DNA of 5,332 nucleotides, taken from positions 1-5,332 of the forward strand of contig CAJGCZ010000085.1 of assembly GCA_904501975.1 (NCBI GenBank), read 5' to 3'. Of the stretch, positions 5,208-5,332 are shown in pieces. The translations under genes and the position numbers were made by a program. The notes under the pieces are model-generated. The model had not been told where the DNA came from. It did no database searches and saw nothing but the letters and a program-made list of their open reading frames with translations. Numbering within the stretch: position 1 is the stretch's first letter; every line of letters starts with the position of its first letter. This DNA comes from an uncultured Akkermansia sp. Lineage in GTDB: Bacteria; Verrucomicrobiota; Verrucomicrobiia; Verrucomicrobiales; Akkermansiaceae.

Positions 5208-5332
5208 ACGCACCGCAGGTGCGTTCTTCACTACAGCGCAAGCTGTTCTTCACCATCTGCCGCAGGCAGATTCTTCACTATGCCCAACGGGCATTCTTCA
5301 CCACGGCGTCAGCCGTTCTTCTCCCAAATACC
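5208..5332. repeat. Tandem mini-hairpin array, right copy
   Basis: Direct repeat of 1-125 at an offset of 5207, with no gaps and only two substitutions: C33 to A at 5240 (loop of hairpin 2, GCCA becomes GCAA) and C72 to T at 5279 (last base of a spacer, TCTTCACC becomes TCTTCACT). All ten stem arms are identical. The array runs off the window end. It starts 25 nt after the 134-nt repeat ends, an arrangement not mirrored at the left flank, so the two repeats are separate modules. Confidence 0.9.

Noticed and set aside
5051..5332. Long + strand frame open from the 134-nt repeat to the window end
   Set aside because: It crosses two independent repeat modules and a unique link with no ATG near its beginning. 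The left copies are arranged differently, so it is not one conserved gene.
1..5332. Composite transposon or integrated element bounded by the repeats
   Set aside because: There is no transposase or integrase, no visible target-site duplication, and the cargo looks like housekeeping and envelope genes. The two repeat families have inconsistent relative layouts at the two ends.
5208..5332. Terminal overlap of a circular contig (assembly artefact)
   Set aside because: The two copies differ at two positions and an overlap should be identical. The different neighbours also argue for two genuine copies, though reads spanning them would settle it.

Overview
The window holds one compact three-gene operon on the + strand, flanked on both sides by gene-free DNA packed with repeats and small palindromes. 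The organism is most likely a Gram-negative bacterium. An OmpA-type peptidoglycan-binding protein and an M23 endopeptidase imply a peptidoglycan wall. None of the three starts has a well-placed Shine-Dalgarno sequence, and base composition looks mid-50s % GC by eye. The helicase wording (for example WGGTFHSVANRLLR) reminds me of Verrucomicrobiota (Akkermansia-like) proteins, but that is a weak, memory-based guess. Nothing here resembles a phage or a plasmid backbone.

Left flank (1-731): no gene. It opens with a strikingly regular array of five perfect mini-hairpins separated by 8-nt spacers of the form TCTTCACY (1-125). Looser palindromes follow (187-290), then a 134-nt element (332-465) that contains two hairpins and four tandem heptamers. 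An AT-richer stretch then ends in two stacked intrinsic terminators (598-627 and 653-696). These should stop rightward transcription coming out of the repeats, or act as attenuators for the operon.

Operon (732-5044): (i) an M23/LytM-type metallopeptidase with an N-terminal membrane segment and all metal ligands present; (ii) 24 nt later, a membrane-anchored protein with a long Thr/Glu/Pro/Gln-rich linker, an unrecognised middle region and a C-terminal OmpA peptidoglycan-binding domain; (iii) overlapping it by 4 nt (ATGA), a complete UvrD/Rep-type SF1A DNA helicase. The first two genes probably act together at the cell wall. The helicase is a DNA-maintenance enzyme coupled to them by transcription and probably by translation.

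Right flank (5045-5332): the 134-nt element returns in inverted orientation, starting 4 nt after the helicase stop (5049-5182, 8 substitutions). The mini-hairpin array then returns in direct orientation (5208-5332, 2 substitutions, running off the window end). The operon is therefore bracketed by one repeat family in direct orientation and another in inverted orientation, with no transposase in sight. The hairpin array is the most unusual item: constant 8-nt spacers alternate with stems whose sequences all differ, which does not match REP/BIME, CRISPR or ordinary tandem repeats as I know them.
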